This document shows, in pieces, positions 10,153 through 20,556 of a stretch of DNA of 64,000 nt. The notes beneath the pieces were generated by a model. It saw only the letters and a program-made list of their open reading frames with translations. It was not told the origin of the DNA and ran no database searches. Position 1 is the first letter of the stretch. Each line of letters begins with the position of its first letter. Where the stretch lies: contig JAQGDQ010000411.1 in NCBI GenBank assembly GCA_030141605.1, positions 64,001 to 128,000 of the forward strand, written 5' to 3'. A program made the translations under genes and the position numbers. The DNA comes from Tubiluchus corallicola. Taxonomy: Eukaryota > Priapulida > Priapulimorpha > Priapulimorphida > Tubiluchidae.

Positions 10153-10564
10153 TAGGGGTGAGCATCGAAGAACGTTCGATGTCGAATCGAACGCTCGAAT
10201 TCGATTCGAACGAGTTTTTTTAGTTCGAACTCGATTCCAATCCAAAACTATAGATTCGAAGAATTCAGCACTTCAATCACACCTGTTCTTTATCACTTTA
10301 CCACTGAAACATCATGCAATTAGCATAATTTAGCTGTGATTTCTGCACACAATTTTAAAGAAATTACTAGTGGTTTTATTGCAGAACAAAATCTAGTGAT
10401 ATGCATGATCTTTGTAAGACTAATATTTGCTGGTGGTTCAAAAACTTGTTCGAAAATCTTTCGATCTCAATTCGAATTCGAAACACTGAAGTTCGGTTCG
10501 AATTCGAAAGTCACAAATTCGGTTCGATTCGAATTCGCTTTCTGCTAGAGAATGCTCACCCCTA
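10153..10564 (+). mobile_element. hAT-like non-autonomous element, family hAT-1, copy 2
   Basis: Termini TAGGGGTGAGCAT and ATGCTCACCCCTA are exact inverted repeats. The flanking 8-mers CTAACGAA (10145-10152) and CTAAAGAA (10565-10572) differ at one base, consistent with an aged hAT target duplication. The interior is rich in TTCGAA palindromes and parallels 3629-4008 over most of its length. It stops about 245 bases before the putative exon 1 donor of zinc-finger gene 2. Confidence 0.85.
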
Positions 10565-10572
10565 CTAAAGAA

Positions 10573-10815
10573 TAACGATGCTTCCGCCGAGTCGCCGATG
10601 TTCGTCAATAGAGGCGGATATCATTCTTGCTAATTTTCGGTGACAAGCGAATTACGAAGATTTCCCCCAATTTAACAAGCCACAAGCACAACGTGTTTTT
10701 AATTGTAGAATTTTAAATATTTGAGTTTTGTATTATTATCCTTTTTGTTTAAACTTTTTTCAACTGTAAGTATCTGTGCTTTGTTCGTTACAACTTGTTT
10801 ACGTAAAATGTAAGT
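10573..10815 (+). promoter_or_regulatory. Putative promoter and untranslated first exon of zinc-finger gene 2
   Basis: The block TTGTTCGTTACAAC...GTAAAAT|GTAAGT ends in a strong donor at 10810 and resembles the block at 4090-4120 ahead of the paralog. The coding exon follows after TTTCAG at 11294. The transcription start is not visible. Confidence 0.38.
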
Positions 10816-11302
10816 CTGTAACATCACAGTTATCTGCCATCCGAAAAAATGAAACTACTAATCAGTGCATGTCGTAAACATTATTTAATATAATTGATAG
10901 AATTAATAAAAATCAAATTGATGACAAGAAAATAATTTTGTTGAAGACATGCAAAACAAAAGCGACAAATAAAATTAATAAATTAGCCTATTTATCCTGG
11001 AATATGAAATGTGAAGGTTGGTTAACATGGTTTATTCATCATGCATTTGTTTGTTAATTTAAATAGCAAAAATGTAATTTTTCTGAACAGAGTGTCCCTA
11101 ACAAAATGAATGAAATTTGATCGTGACAAAAATAAGTTGCCGTGATGATAAGTGACAAAAAATAAATATTTATGTGTCTATGTATGTGTGTGTGTGTATG
11201 CGTGCATGTGGGTGTATATATTATAGTTTTTGTAATTGCAGCATAAATAGACTTGCAACTATAATAATGTACTATTATATACAACGTGTTTCAGTTGCTG
11301 CA

Positions 11303-12112
11303 ATGGAAAGTGAACCTTTGATCTACTTCAAATGCACCGCTTGCTCTGAGTGCTTCATGTCGGAGGAGATATTCTTTGCTCACACGAGAACCTGGCATTG
11401 TAAAATTCTTATTAGTGAAGGACATCAACCCGGCAGCGACGAAAGCGGAAGAAGCGACGTCACTGATTTAAATTTAGAAGCTGTAAAGCAAGAAGATTTG
11501 AGCTGCTGGGAAGAACCTGCTGGAATGTACAATAGTAAACCAGAATTTGCTGACAGAAATCGCTCTCACGATGGGGGTAATAATTATGAGTTGGAAATCA
11601 TCGACGATAAAAGTGCAGATGATTTTATACCCGGGGTTCCATTACTGGCGGAGAACATTCCTTTCTCACATCCTCTTGGTACAACTTTGATTAAAACCAA
11701 CTCTAAAATGCCCTGCCCATCAGTAAATAAAAGTGGATTGAACACAAAAAGTTTGCCGAAGAAGTCTTTCAGTTCTAGCAGCAGAACAAGTTGTGGTACC
11801 TCACAGAAGTTTACCGCACTAAATAAAGGATCGCACGCATCAATCGCATTAAATTCTGAGGAACATAAACACTTTTTCGGTGCGAAAACTTCACCAGGTA
11901 AACCCGCAGAACGAACTGGAAAAGCGTACGACGTTCGCTACAAGTGCCACTATTGTGAAAAGACATTCAGTAGTAAATCAAATGCCGCACAACATGAAAT
12001 GATCCACACAGGTGAGAAGCCTTTCTCGTGCGAATTGTGCGGCAAATCATATAACAGGGGAAATTTACTGAAGAGACACAAGCTTACGCAACATCAATTG
12101 TTGGTTTCTTGA
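11303..12112 (+). CDS. C2H2 zinc-finger protein 2, paralog of the gene at 5064
   Basis: A 269-codon frame from the ATG at 11303. The ATG follows a likely splice acceptor (GTGTTTCAG, ending 11294) by eight bases; the open frame further upstream runs through a TG-rich intron and is not taken as coding. Residues 11-32 are the same unusual finger as in protein 1, with CTACSECF(M)SEEIFFAHTRTWH. The acidic then Ser/Lys-rich middle has no known domain. Residues 215-265 hold two C2H2 fingers joined by HTGEKPF, with helices KSNAAQH and RGNLLKRH. The second finger has an H-x4-H end (HKLTQH). Compared with protein 1 it has one two-finger module instead of two. A nuclear DNA-binding role is inferred from family knowledge. 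AATAAA at 12187 is a plausible polyadenylation signal. Confidence 0.86.
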   Translation: MESEPLIYFKCTACSECFMSEEIFFAHTRTWHCKILISEGHQPGSDESGRSDVTDLNLEAVKQEDLSCWEEPAGMYNSKPEFADRNRSHDGGNNYELEIIDDKSADDFIPGVPLLAENIPFSHPLGTTLIKTNSKMPCPSVNKSGLNTKSLPKKSFSSSSRTSCGTSQKFTALNKGSHASIALNSEEHKHFFGAKTSPGKPAERTGKAYDVRYKCHYCEKTFSSKSNAAQHEMIHTGEKPFSCELCGKSYNRGNLLKRHKLTQHQLLVS

Positions 12113-12186
12113 TAATCCTAAAGATGGTTCAGCAATGGATTCTAACTTGCTTCTAAGAGTTTTTTAGGTGCGAAAGTGAGATGTAA

Positions 12187-12192
12187 AATAAA
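12187..12192 (+). terminator. Polyadenylation signal AATAAA after zinc-finger gene 2
   Basis: A canonical hexamer 75 bases past the stop codon, followed by a T/G-containing stretch (CTGTCTGCCTTGTTCC). Confidence 0.5.
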
Positions 12193-12329
12193 TTTGACCA
12201 ACTGTCTGCCTTGTTCCTAACTAATAGCTTACAGATGCAGTAAAAGCTGAGCAAAAATTTCTGCAGCATTTCTGATCCAGTGTCTGTGTTATTGGTGATT
12301 ATGATTGCAGACAAGAATATGTAATTTCA

Positions 12330-12714
12330 TAAGCCTTTTCACAGTTCCAGCGATTGATGATGATTGTGAAAAGGTCAAAGGTTAAGTGTACCAGTTAACA
12401 CATTTGTGTACATTTGACAGCGCCTTGCAGCCCAAGCTATTGTAATAGTTACACTTTTAACAGCTAGCTAGAACTTTACCTAGTTAATTTTTTCTTGTTC
12501 TCAAGCAAGATCCTGCTAGTAAATCACTCTATGCACAGACTAATGCATAATTAACTAAAAATCGTGTAAAACAACTGAAGTTACTCAACTGCTGTGGCAG
12601 ATTCCTTTGCTTTATCCACAGTAACAGTTGTAGTTAAGACACATTACTGTGGTACACTTAACCTTTGACCTACACCAAGTTCGTGTATACATAACGAAAC
12701 TGTGAAAAGGCTTA
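12330..12714 (+). mobile_element. Palindromic MITE family S, copy 1 (most complete)
   Basis: Ends TAAGCCTTTTCACAGTT and AACTGTGAAAAGGCTTA-like are inverted repeats. A second exact inverted block sits inside: GGTCAAAGGTTAAGTGTACC (12373 onward) against GGTACACTTAACCTTTGACC (12651-12670). The element is 385 bp, has no transposase, and recurs at 23467, 25007, 44325 and (reversed) 59548. Each inner block contains AGGTCA-A-AGGTTA. The superfamily is undetermined, although the TTA/TAA flanks fit Harbinger or mariner types. Confidence 0.85.
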
Positions 12715-13064
12715 TTAGCAAAGCTCAATTATGTGCGATTAGTGTTATCTTTTGTTTGCGTTTCGTATTTTTATAATGCGTTGAAGCCATGAAGTTAGTG
12801 CATTTGCAATTTTATGATCTATTTGATTTTTCCCATGTTGTCTCATTGTAAAAGAAATTTTACATTGTGGTTTAAATTGTTCTTAGAAGTGTACATTGTT
12901 ATTTTCATATTTCCTTTTATGTAAATATTCAACTTGGAAAAAACTTCAAAATATAAAAAGATTATACAACAGCATAATTATTTCAATTTTTTTATTTCAT
13001 ATTTTCATTGTTGGCAGCTGATGTTTTACTAGTAGTTATTTACAGTTTTCTTACTGGCTAAAAT
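12715..13064. other. Non-coding stretch, nothing recognised
   Basis: AT-rich spacer without visible gene or repeat boundaries. Confidence 0.4.
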
Positions 13065-13564
13065 TAGTGGGGGTGCTGCAAAATTAAAAAAATGTTTAGA
13101 CATTGTTTTATTACTGTGTAAAACGAAACAAACAAGTGTAATTATAATGTTGTAATTGTAAATTTAAACAAACAAACTAATTTAAATGTAACCTCCTAAA
13201 CAAAAAATATTGTTTTTTCGAATAGCGTAAATTGTCACAGTTCAAAAATCTGCTGATACACGGCTTTTAAACACGTGACAACTGACAACACGTACTGCAG
13301 TGAGCGACAGTACTCTTTCTACTTCTAAAGTACAGCATCTTGTCTCAGACATGTGTATGGTGGCATGCGTGCAACAGCCAAATACCACGCTGCTGGAGCA
13401 CACTGTGCTGGGTTGTGAAGCAAATTGTATTTCCCTCATGTGCTCCGGTTCTGCACAAGTTTAAAGAAAGAACTAAAAAAGACTTACTATACGGAATATT
13501 ATCGATAATGAGTGAAAATAGGGATGCTGGAATTTGCACAGTACTTATACACAAGCTGCCACGT
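13065..13564 (-). mobile_element. hAT-2 family element, copy 2 (decayed)
   Basis: Read on the minus strand this follows 403-902 throughout: CAAGCTGCCACG at the right end corresponds to the CAGTGGCGGCTTG terminus, the GAGTGAAAATAG block to the reverse of CTCAATATAGTC, and GTGGGGGTGCTGC at the left end to the C-rich run near 870. The termini are mutated. Small open frames inside it are not coding. Confidence 0.6.
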
Positions 13565-13989
13565 CTGTTAAGGCATACACCAATATTGATAGCTGCTTCA
13601 GTACACGAGGTGCTGTTAATAATGTTAATAGTATCATACCAGTTTTATGTATAATGTCGCTTAACCTGTATTTGCTCTAGGCTGGATTTACCAGTGGAGA
13701 CCCATTTTTATGTTTAGAAAGAGAATTCCAGTAAGAACTTGACAATTCTGTTAGAAAACGAATGTTGAGCTACAGACAGATTAATTTATATTGATTTGTG
13801 GGAATGATCCCTAGAAATTCTAGGAGCATGGGTAAAAAATTCATTTCTGTCTAACTCATTTTTCTTGTGAATAATATTGTAGCACATTTTTAAATCATAA
13901 TAAATTTTCTCTCTTCTAATGACAACACATTCAAAGCTAAAAGTCTGTTAGGTTAAGACAGCAGTAAAGCGACACCTAGCATACAATCT

Positions 13990-14290
13990 ACTAGTGAAAT
14001 GCCTTTCCGCATTTTCACTAATGTTGATGTCTCTCATTAGATGGGGACACCATACTGGTGTACACGATACTCGACAATAAGGCAGACATAAGATCTAAAA
14101 GCATTAAGTAAATCCTATTGTAATCGTACTATGTTGAACCAAAGTTTGGTACCGCACGCAGTCAGAGGTGTCTCGTACACTTTCAATAATGCCGACATCT
14201 CTCGTTAGGTGGGGACACCATGCTATACGTACAATATACCTCTGCAAAAGAGCGAATATAAGATTTTAAAGCATTAAGTAAGATGTCGCT
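13990..14290. repeat. Imperfect direct duplication, about 165-170 bp spacing
   Basis: The text TCTCTCATTAGATGGGGACACCAT...AAAAGCATTAAGTAA (about 14030-14110) recurs as TCTCTCGTTAGGTGGGGACACCAT...AAAGCATTAAGTAA (about 14200-14282). The blocks differ by many substitutions, so the duplication is old. The function is unknown. Confidence 0.6.
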
Positions 14291-14368
14291 ATCAGTTGTA
14301 AACTAAAATCATGTTTGTTACGCGATTTGCTTTAAAAGTAACTTCACAGCAATGCTCACTAAACTAAA

Positions 14369-15028
14369 GTACAAGAAAAGGGGCACCTAAAGCAGATTTC
14401 AGAAAATCTCCTTAAACACTATATTACTTTACAGCAATTTTATCCGTATATCTTACTCGCACTGAAAGAATTTTTGTTTGTTTTCATTTTAAATCTCCCG
14501 CAATACTGTTCCGAGCGCGCCATTATATGACGTCATATAAGCACAATGTAAATCAGGGGAAGAAAGGGAAATGTTAAACTATGTCCCAAAAAATTTCCAT
14601 GCAAATCTATAATACTTGTCATTTCGCTTACCTGCTTAAAAAAGTTATGTAACTAGAAGTGATAATTTAAAATGTTTGTGTCAGTTGGTAAAATGTCGCT
14701 GACTCACCCTCCAGGGTGCGCCATTCACTGACCAAAAATGTATTTTTAATCTTATTGACAAGATACAGTAATTTAAGATTTTACTTACCTAGTAACGTGT
14801 GAGCTACGAATGCTCTGGTTATTTTTTTAAACTTTACCCAATGTTATCGAAACTTGTTTCAGACGACCCACCATCAAAATGGCTGCTCCTAACGGTCATC
14901 GCGGGAGTTTAACTTTTGTACAGCGTTACTGACGACACAAGCCCTGTATGCAAAAAGGCAGTATGTAAGTGGTATAAAATTTCATGCTGAATTTTTAAGC
15001 TTTATGTAAGTGGGGGGTTTTCTTGTGC
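14369..15028 (+). mobile_element. TTAA-flanked non-autonomous element, family TTAA-1, copy 1
   Basis: Ends are GTACAAGAAAAGGGG on the left and CCCCTTTTC-like GGTTTTCTTGTGC on the right, with TTAA directly after the right end (15029) and TAAA before the left end (14365). Related copies lie at 50471-51141 (reversed), 57376-58041, 21373-21700 (partial, reversed) and 60985-61145 (internal piece). About 660 bp, without a transposase. The TTAA site choice is that of piggyBac-type transposases, which is an inference only. Confidence 0.78.
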
Positions 15029-15032
15029 TTAA

Positions 15033-16021
15033 AGAATACTGGATATAATACGTAAATTACACAGAGAAGTTTTACTAAGAATTAAAGCTCGGCATAATAA
15101 CTACGCTATAGAAGAATTCCTACTTCCTAAACGGAGAATTTATCAAACTGCCATAGCTTTGACCGTTCTAAAGGGCATGTCTAATGAGCTTTGTAAAACT
15201 TCAAAATCATTTATTGTTACAGTATGATACAATTTGACATCAGCAGCAAAAGTTTTACTGTAGAATTTAACTGTAGAAATAACCAAGCAAATCACTGATA
15301 AAAGGACAAATCTTGTAGACCAACCGAACAAATCTTGTTTAGAATGTTTTCTACTGATGATAAAGACATATTGTTAAAATTGTTCATAGTTTACATAAGA
15401 CCTATCATAGAGTGTTGCTCGCCAGTCTGGAACAGCTGGAATAGCTTTATTGGGTAATACTGACCGTACTGAATGTGTACAGCGATACTTTACTCGTTTT
15501 ACAAATGTAATTTAATGTATATGCCATATCCCAAGCGTGTGGATATTCTACATCTAAAGTCTTTAGAAGAGAGACGCATTCAAAAAGATTTAGCTTTATA
15601 CTATCAAATTATTCATAGAGAAGTTGTTGTTGATTTTGACAAATTTGTTTACCCGAGTATCTTGCAATAGGCAAAATACTCATTGCAAAATCATTCTCTG
15701 AAGCTTTTCGTGCGTTGAACTGCCAAAGTATCATTTGGTCAATTTTCCTCAAGTCGAGTTGTACCGATTTGGAACTCATGCATATGTTGATAGTGCACCC
15801 CTCGTAACTGCACAAAATATTAAGTTATTTAACAGCCGTTTATATAAAGTTAACTTGCATAAATTCCTTGTATACAATAGACACGTGTAAGCAGTTAATC
15901 TCTTTGTGTCTTTACCAAACTCTTGTAAATATTGTATTTGTATGTTTTTTGTCAACGTGTTTTATATATATTGTTTTTATAGACTGTATATTACTATTGT
16001 GTCTAAATAAAATAAAATAAA
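15033..16021 (+). pseudogene. LINE relic (Jockey/CR1-like), reverse transcriptase C-terminal part with (TAAAA) tail
   Basis: Broken frames read IVYIRPIIECCSPVWNSWNS (about 15390-15440), then TECVQRYFTRFTNVI, then SVWIFYI / PKRVDILHLKSLEERRIQKD (15530-15600), then FNSRLYKVNLHKFLVY near the end. This order, (V)RPxxEYCSPVW, VQRRFTxxI, YxxRLxxLxLxSLExRR, FKxxLxxFL, is the standard 3' part of ORF2 in Jockey/CR1-type elements. It ends in ATGTCTAAATAAAATAAAAT-style tail (16003-16021). Stops and frameshifts show that it is dead. Confidence 0.8.
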
Positions 16022-16430
16022 ACAGATCCTTCACGGAAATGTGACAAAAACCCTTCAATTTCTGTTCTCGGGCTTCCGGTGTGAAGATGAGGAAGTTGTC
16101 ATGGTAATGTAATTAGTTTGTTAGTTTTTCTCTGCTGCCGTCAGGCAAAACAGCTCTCACAGAGTCATAATTACCTTATTAGGCAAACTCACATTCGTAA
16201 TTGTGCTTACACATTTACAGCAGATTCCGATGTCACGACTAATTAAACTATGATGAGTGACTAAAGGCGTGTTCACATATTATAACTGTTCACACGATGT
16301 TTTATAATGTTGCCTTTCAGTAAAGTGGGTAACTATGTAGCTAATAGGTAAAATTCCATTAAAGTGGGTCAATTACGTAGATCAGCAGGCTCATTTAGGT
16401 CACACAGATGCTGTCTTCCTTTTATATGTG
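15960..16430 (+). repeat. Left arm of a large inverted duplication
   Basis: The arm covers the last 60 bases of the LINE, its (TAAAA) tail and about 400 bases downstream (CAGATCCTTCACGGAAATG through CAGATGCTGTCTTCCTTTT). It matches the reverse complement of 19338-19822 closely with few gaps. Because the LINE tail junction is the same in both arms, the LINE insertion preceded the duplication. Confidence 0.85.
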
Positions 16431-16804
16431 ATATTGTTTCCCCACTTAAACAGTTAAATTTGTTAAATTTGGACGATTTGTTAAATTTTACCATAGCTGC
16501 TTATATAGTTAAAATCACATGGCCAATTTCTTTGCTCATAATTCACGATTTCATGCCTCTTCTATAATGGGTTATAATTTGTTATCTATTTGTAACGAGT
16601 AGAAAACTTTTTACACAAATGAAAATTTTCTTTCTAAAGTTTTTTCCTGTACATTAGATGTAAGATCTAATGCTAGCAAGGAACAAATACGGACTGTAAA
16701 TTTCATTAAAGAAGTTATATGGGCTCTAGAACGTAGGAATGAGTTGTACGCCGTACTAACATATCTTACCCATCACTTAATTGTATATGTTCACATTACT
16801 TACA
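16431..16804. other. Non-coding stretch, nothing recognised
   Basis: AT-rich spacer between the inverted arm and the CA microsatellite. Confidence 0.4.
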
Positions 16805-16868
16805 TGCACGTACGCACACGCATACACGCACACGCACGCACGCACACACACACACACACGCACACGCA

Positions 16869-16924
<56 letters not shown>
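16805..16924 (+). repeat. (CA)n microsatellite
   Basis: Alternating CA with a few CG interruptions in the first half (CGCACGCGCACACG) and a pure run in the second half. Confidence 0.97.
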
Positions 16925-16927
<3 letters not shown>

Positions 16928-17063
16928 ATATATGTTTGTTTGTTTAATCACTATTACATATTACATACATTACATTACAATCTAATAAACAAGACACATT
17001 TAAACAACAGTGAAAGAAACGTTTACAAGAGACAAAATGTAAAAAGAGTCCAATAAAAACTAT

Positions 17064-17380
17064 GCATTTTGGCATAATTAATGCTGCAAAAGTGTTTCTG
17101 ATAATGAAATAGTAGACTAAAAACTTAATTAACGGCGGGCGAGCCCAACTATTGATGACATCACAAACTAACATAATTTTTAACAGCAAAAATATTCCAC
17201 GGGCGTGTTGCACGTGTTTGCGAAAACGAAAATTGAAGTTCAGTGCTACTGTAAGATATTCAGTATGTTGTGCTAAAACATGGCAAGTTTTAAGATAAGA
17301 ATTCAGATTTACTGCCGTGGTCACGCATGAGCTGTCGAACGTATGTAGTACGTCACAAACGAACACTGAGCTGAGAGCGA
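17064..17380 (+). mobile_element. TTAA-2 family element, partial copy
   Basis: It holds the family core: TTCTGATAATGAAATA, CTTAATTAACGGCGGGCGAG, GATGACATCACAAAC, then GCAAAAATATTCCACGG and CACGCATGAGCTGTCGA. Both family ends are missing. The minus strand is open over most of it, as it is in the copy at 18697. Confidence 0.7.
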
Positions 17381-17389
17381 GGTTGCAGG

Positions 17390-18690
17390 TGAAATAGACA
17401 CTTGTCCTGCACAGCATCAGCAGGATTGAACCCTCGGACAAAATTTTTACCCAAACGTGCTGCTGCATTAGATGCTTGTGTAAAAATTAAACAACAGGCA
17501 ACACGTTTATAATTTTGTCAAAACGTTTGATGTGATTGTGCAAATGTATAATAAGATTTTCATTACTATAATTTCAAATTTGCAATGTACCAATGTGCTA
17601 TCTACATAGTTGTGACCTTTATGTTATTGTTTAATTTTGTATGACAAACAAGTGGCATTTAACATGCAAAAATTGCATAGATTTAAAGTTAAGACCCAGA
17701 TAGCTATTGTTGGAATTTTCTAACAAAATTTGTTCTTATAGATCCATTGTTGTTATGCTCACCTACATTATATAATGATTTTCAGTTTGCTTATTTTCCA
17801 AATTGTTTTCCTGAGTGCTTGAGTGTATTCGATTTGGCCAATTTGATGTGTATTATGTATTGTATCTTTGTGCATTGTTATTGATTCTGCATTATTTGAA
17901 TTAGGCTTGCGTGAGAAGAAAATTAAAATACGTTGCGCGCAACATAAATCTTAAAATTTTCCTCGTACTAGCTACAAGTAGTGCAATTAAAAGTTATAGT
18001 ATGGTAAATTTGTAAGAAAATTTTTGGTACTAGCCTGCGGTTTCTGTATGTTGGTAGTAATGACATTATTATATTTTACTGTTTCAGTATTTTGCTCACA
18101 CATATTTTATTTTTTCTAATTTGTATATTTTGATTTTGGTTCAGAGCAACTTATTAGCTTACATAGCGCACTATGTGTGAGTTTCACATCATTTGCTACA
18201 AATTTGGCAATGTTGCCATTACATTGTGTGTGTATTATTTTTCATGTGTTGATGATAGAAGGAATATTTCAATTTTTTGATATTGTCGATTATTTAAATG
18301 ATTATTTTTTCGGTATCTTGATAATAGTTTCTTGTATACGTGTAATCATCGATTGTGATGATTTTCACTGTCAATGTTTAGCAGTAATAATTCGAACTTG
18401 AATAGTTTGTGTATTGTAATTTGATAATAATTGTTCTTGTCTTTTTCTTGGGGGAGTGTTGTGAAGTTTGGGCTTCACGATTCACCCGCCGTAAAGAAGC
18501 CATTGTGAATTAATTTACGTATAGCTGTAGGAACTGGTTTGAGGAGTTAACCTAGTTAAAAGAAGTTAGAGTTGTTGAGTTGATATGAAACAGAAAACAT
18601 GTATATTGCGCTTTCGAAAAAGGAATAAATTTAGCGTTATGACAGAAGGAAAAGTTCTCGTTTTCGTTTTACTGTCGTCGAAAAAGTCAC
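17390..18690. other. Non-coding stretch, nothing recognised
   Basis: About 1.3 kb of AT-rich, T-heavy sequence. No splice-bounded exon, terminal repeat or tandem array was recognised. Confidence 0.4.
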
Positions 18691-18696
18691 CACGAC

Positions 18697-19196
18697 AAGT
18701 GTTTCTGATAATGAAATAATAGAGTAAAAACTTAATTAACGGCGGGCGAGCCCAGCTATTGATGGCATCACAAACTAACAAAATTTTTAACAGCAAAAAT
18801 ATTCCACGGGCGTGTTTGCGAAAACGAAAATTGAAGTTCAGTGTTACTGTAAGATATTCAGTGTGTTGTACGAAAACTAGGCAAGTTTTAAGATAATAAT
18901 TCAAATTTACCGCTGTGGTCACGCATGAGCTGTCGATCGTGTGTAGTACGTCACAAACGAACACTGAGCTGAGACCTGTTTCCTGTGCAACGCGTTTGCG
19001 AAATTCAGGCGCTAGTGCCCGTCTAACTAACGAATGGCGAAGAACTAGTGGCACGAACGCAAAATCGTGTTTGTGTGGTAATAATTCTTTCACGCAAGTC
19101 ATTTAAAAAAAAAACAGTAGATTTTCTTTCAGTATTTTAAAGAGTAGATTGTTTTGACCTACAGCTTAAGATTGAATCGGGTTTTGCTTCAAAGTC
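18697..19196 (+). mobile_element. TTAA-2 family element, 5'-truncated copy
   Basis: It begins abruptly at GTGTTTCTGATAATGAAATAA and follows the family to its right part (GTGTGGTAATAATTCTTTCACG, then ACAGCTTAAGATTGAATC). It lacks the AGGAAGACAGG left end seen at 34736 and 38616. Confidence 0.75.
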
Positions 19197-19337
19197 ACAA
19201 TAAATACAAATTCGCTCAGGCAGATGTATTTTATAAGGTTTTTGATAGTGACCAGTTTCAACGACCAATTTGAGGAAACTTATCCAAAAAATTAGTATAG
19301 TTTAGTACAGCCTGTTTTGTGGCGTTCAGTAACACGC

Positions 19338-19822
19338 CATCACACATCACACACAAAAGGAAGACAGCATCTGTGTGACCTAATTGAGCCTGCTGATCTA
19401 CGTAGTATGTGACCCACTTTAATGAAATTTTACTCATTATCTACATAGTAAGTTACCCACTTTACTGGAAGGCAACGGGACAAAACATCGTGTGAACTGT
19501 TATAACCCAGATAAATGTGAACACGCCTTTAGTCACTCATTATAGTTTAATTAGTCCTGACATCAGAATGTGCTGTAAATGTGTAAGCACAATTACAAAC
19601 GTGAGTTTGCCTAATAAGGTAATTATGACTCTGTTTTGCCTGACGGCAGCAGGGAAAGACTAACAAACTAATTACATTACCATGACAACTTCCACATCTT
19701 CACACCGGAAGCCCGAGAACAGAAATTGAAGGATTTTTGTCACATTTCCGTGAAGGATCTGTTTTATTTTATTTTATTTACACTCAATAGTAATATACAG
19801 TCTATAAAGCAATATATATAAA
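19338..19822 (-). repeat. Right arm of the large inverted duplication
   Basis: Reverse complement of 15960-16430, including the same LINE tail (here as TTTTATTTTATTTTATTTA at 19761-19780) and TATACAGTCTATAAAG. The arms enclose about 2.9 kb that holds the CA repeat and two TTAA-2 copies. Confidence 0.85.
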
Positions 19823-20548
19823 ATAGTTTTTAATATATATAATATATAATAGTTTTAAATATATATAATATGTTTATTAGTTTTGAAGCCGGTATTCCTT
19901 TATGAAGGTGCGATATCTCCTCATTTTATTTTAAGCATCTCCCCTACTTGTATTCTTCTTGTGATCAAACAGCAGGATGTCTCTCACTGATAATCGTCTC
20001 TTAATTACGCAGCGAGTAAGCTTTGTCAACCATACTGTATCAACAACAAGTAATGACATCCCTAGCGAACCCCAGTAGTCATCATGGCTTCACGTATTCG
20101 CTTCGTCGCGCACGTAAAAAGACGCGCATAGCTGCGCAACTTAGTAACATGCGTACCTGCGAAGTTTTCATTAAATTTCTCATCATTTTAAATCGCGCTC
20201 GTACCATATGGATGCGATAAGTGAATTGCGTAGATTTGTACGACCGTCACGCGTCGGTTTGATTTTTGGCATTTGAAAAGTTGAGATGATGTTTAAGAAA
20301 GAAGAGTGTTTATTAATTCGTTTCTTTTTGAGTGATAATCGCGCATGTGGTTTCAATACCTCTATTTCATGTTGACCTCATAATGAGTGAATCTGACTGT
20401 CTATGTAACCCACCTGATACGCACTGTTGTCTGTGCATACGGGCGTATGAATAATTCACGAAATATTTCCAATGGAAATTAACCGTACGAACAGAATTTG
20501 TAAGTTTCAAAATGTACCTTAGTGGAAGTTGTTTGTTTTTTGAAGCGT
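19823..20548. other. Non-coding stretch, nothing recognised
   Basis: Starts with a TA-rich run (19820-19880), then mixed-composition sequence. No convincing exon was found. Confidence 0.4.
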
Positions 20549-20556
20549 GTATCGAT

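Noticed and set aside
16744-17056. His/Thr-rich frames
   Set aside because: They read through the CA microsatellite.
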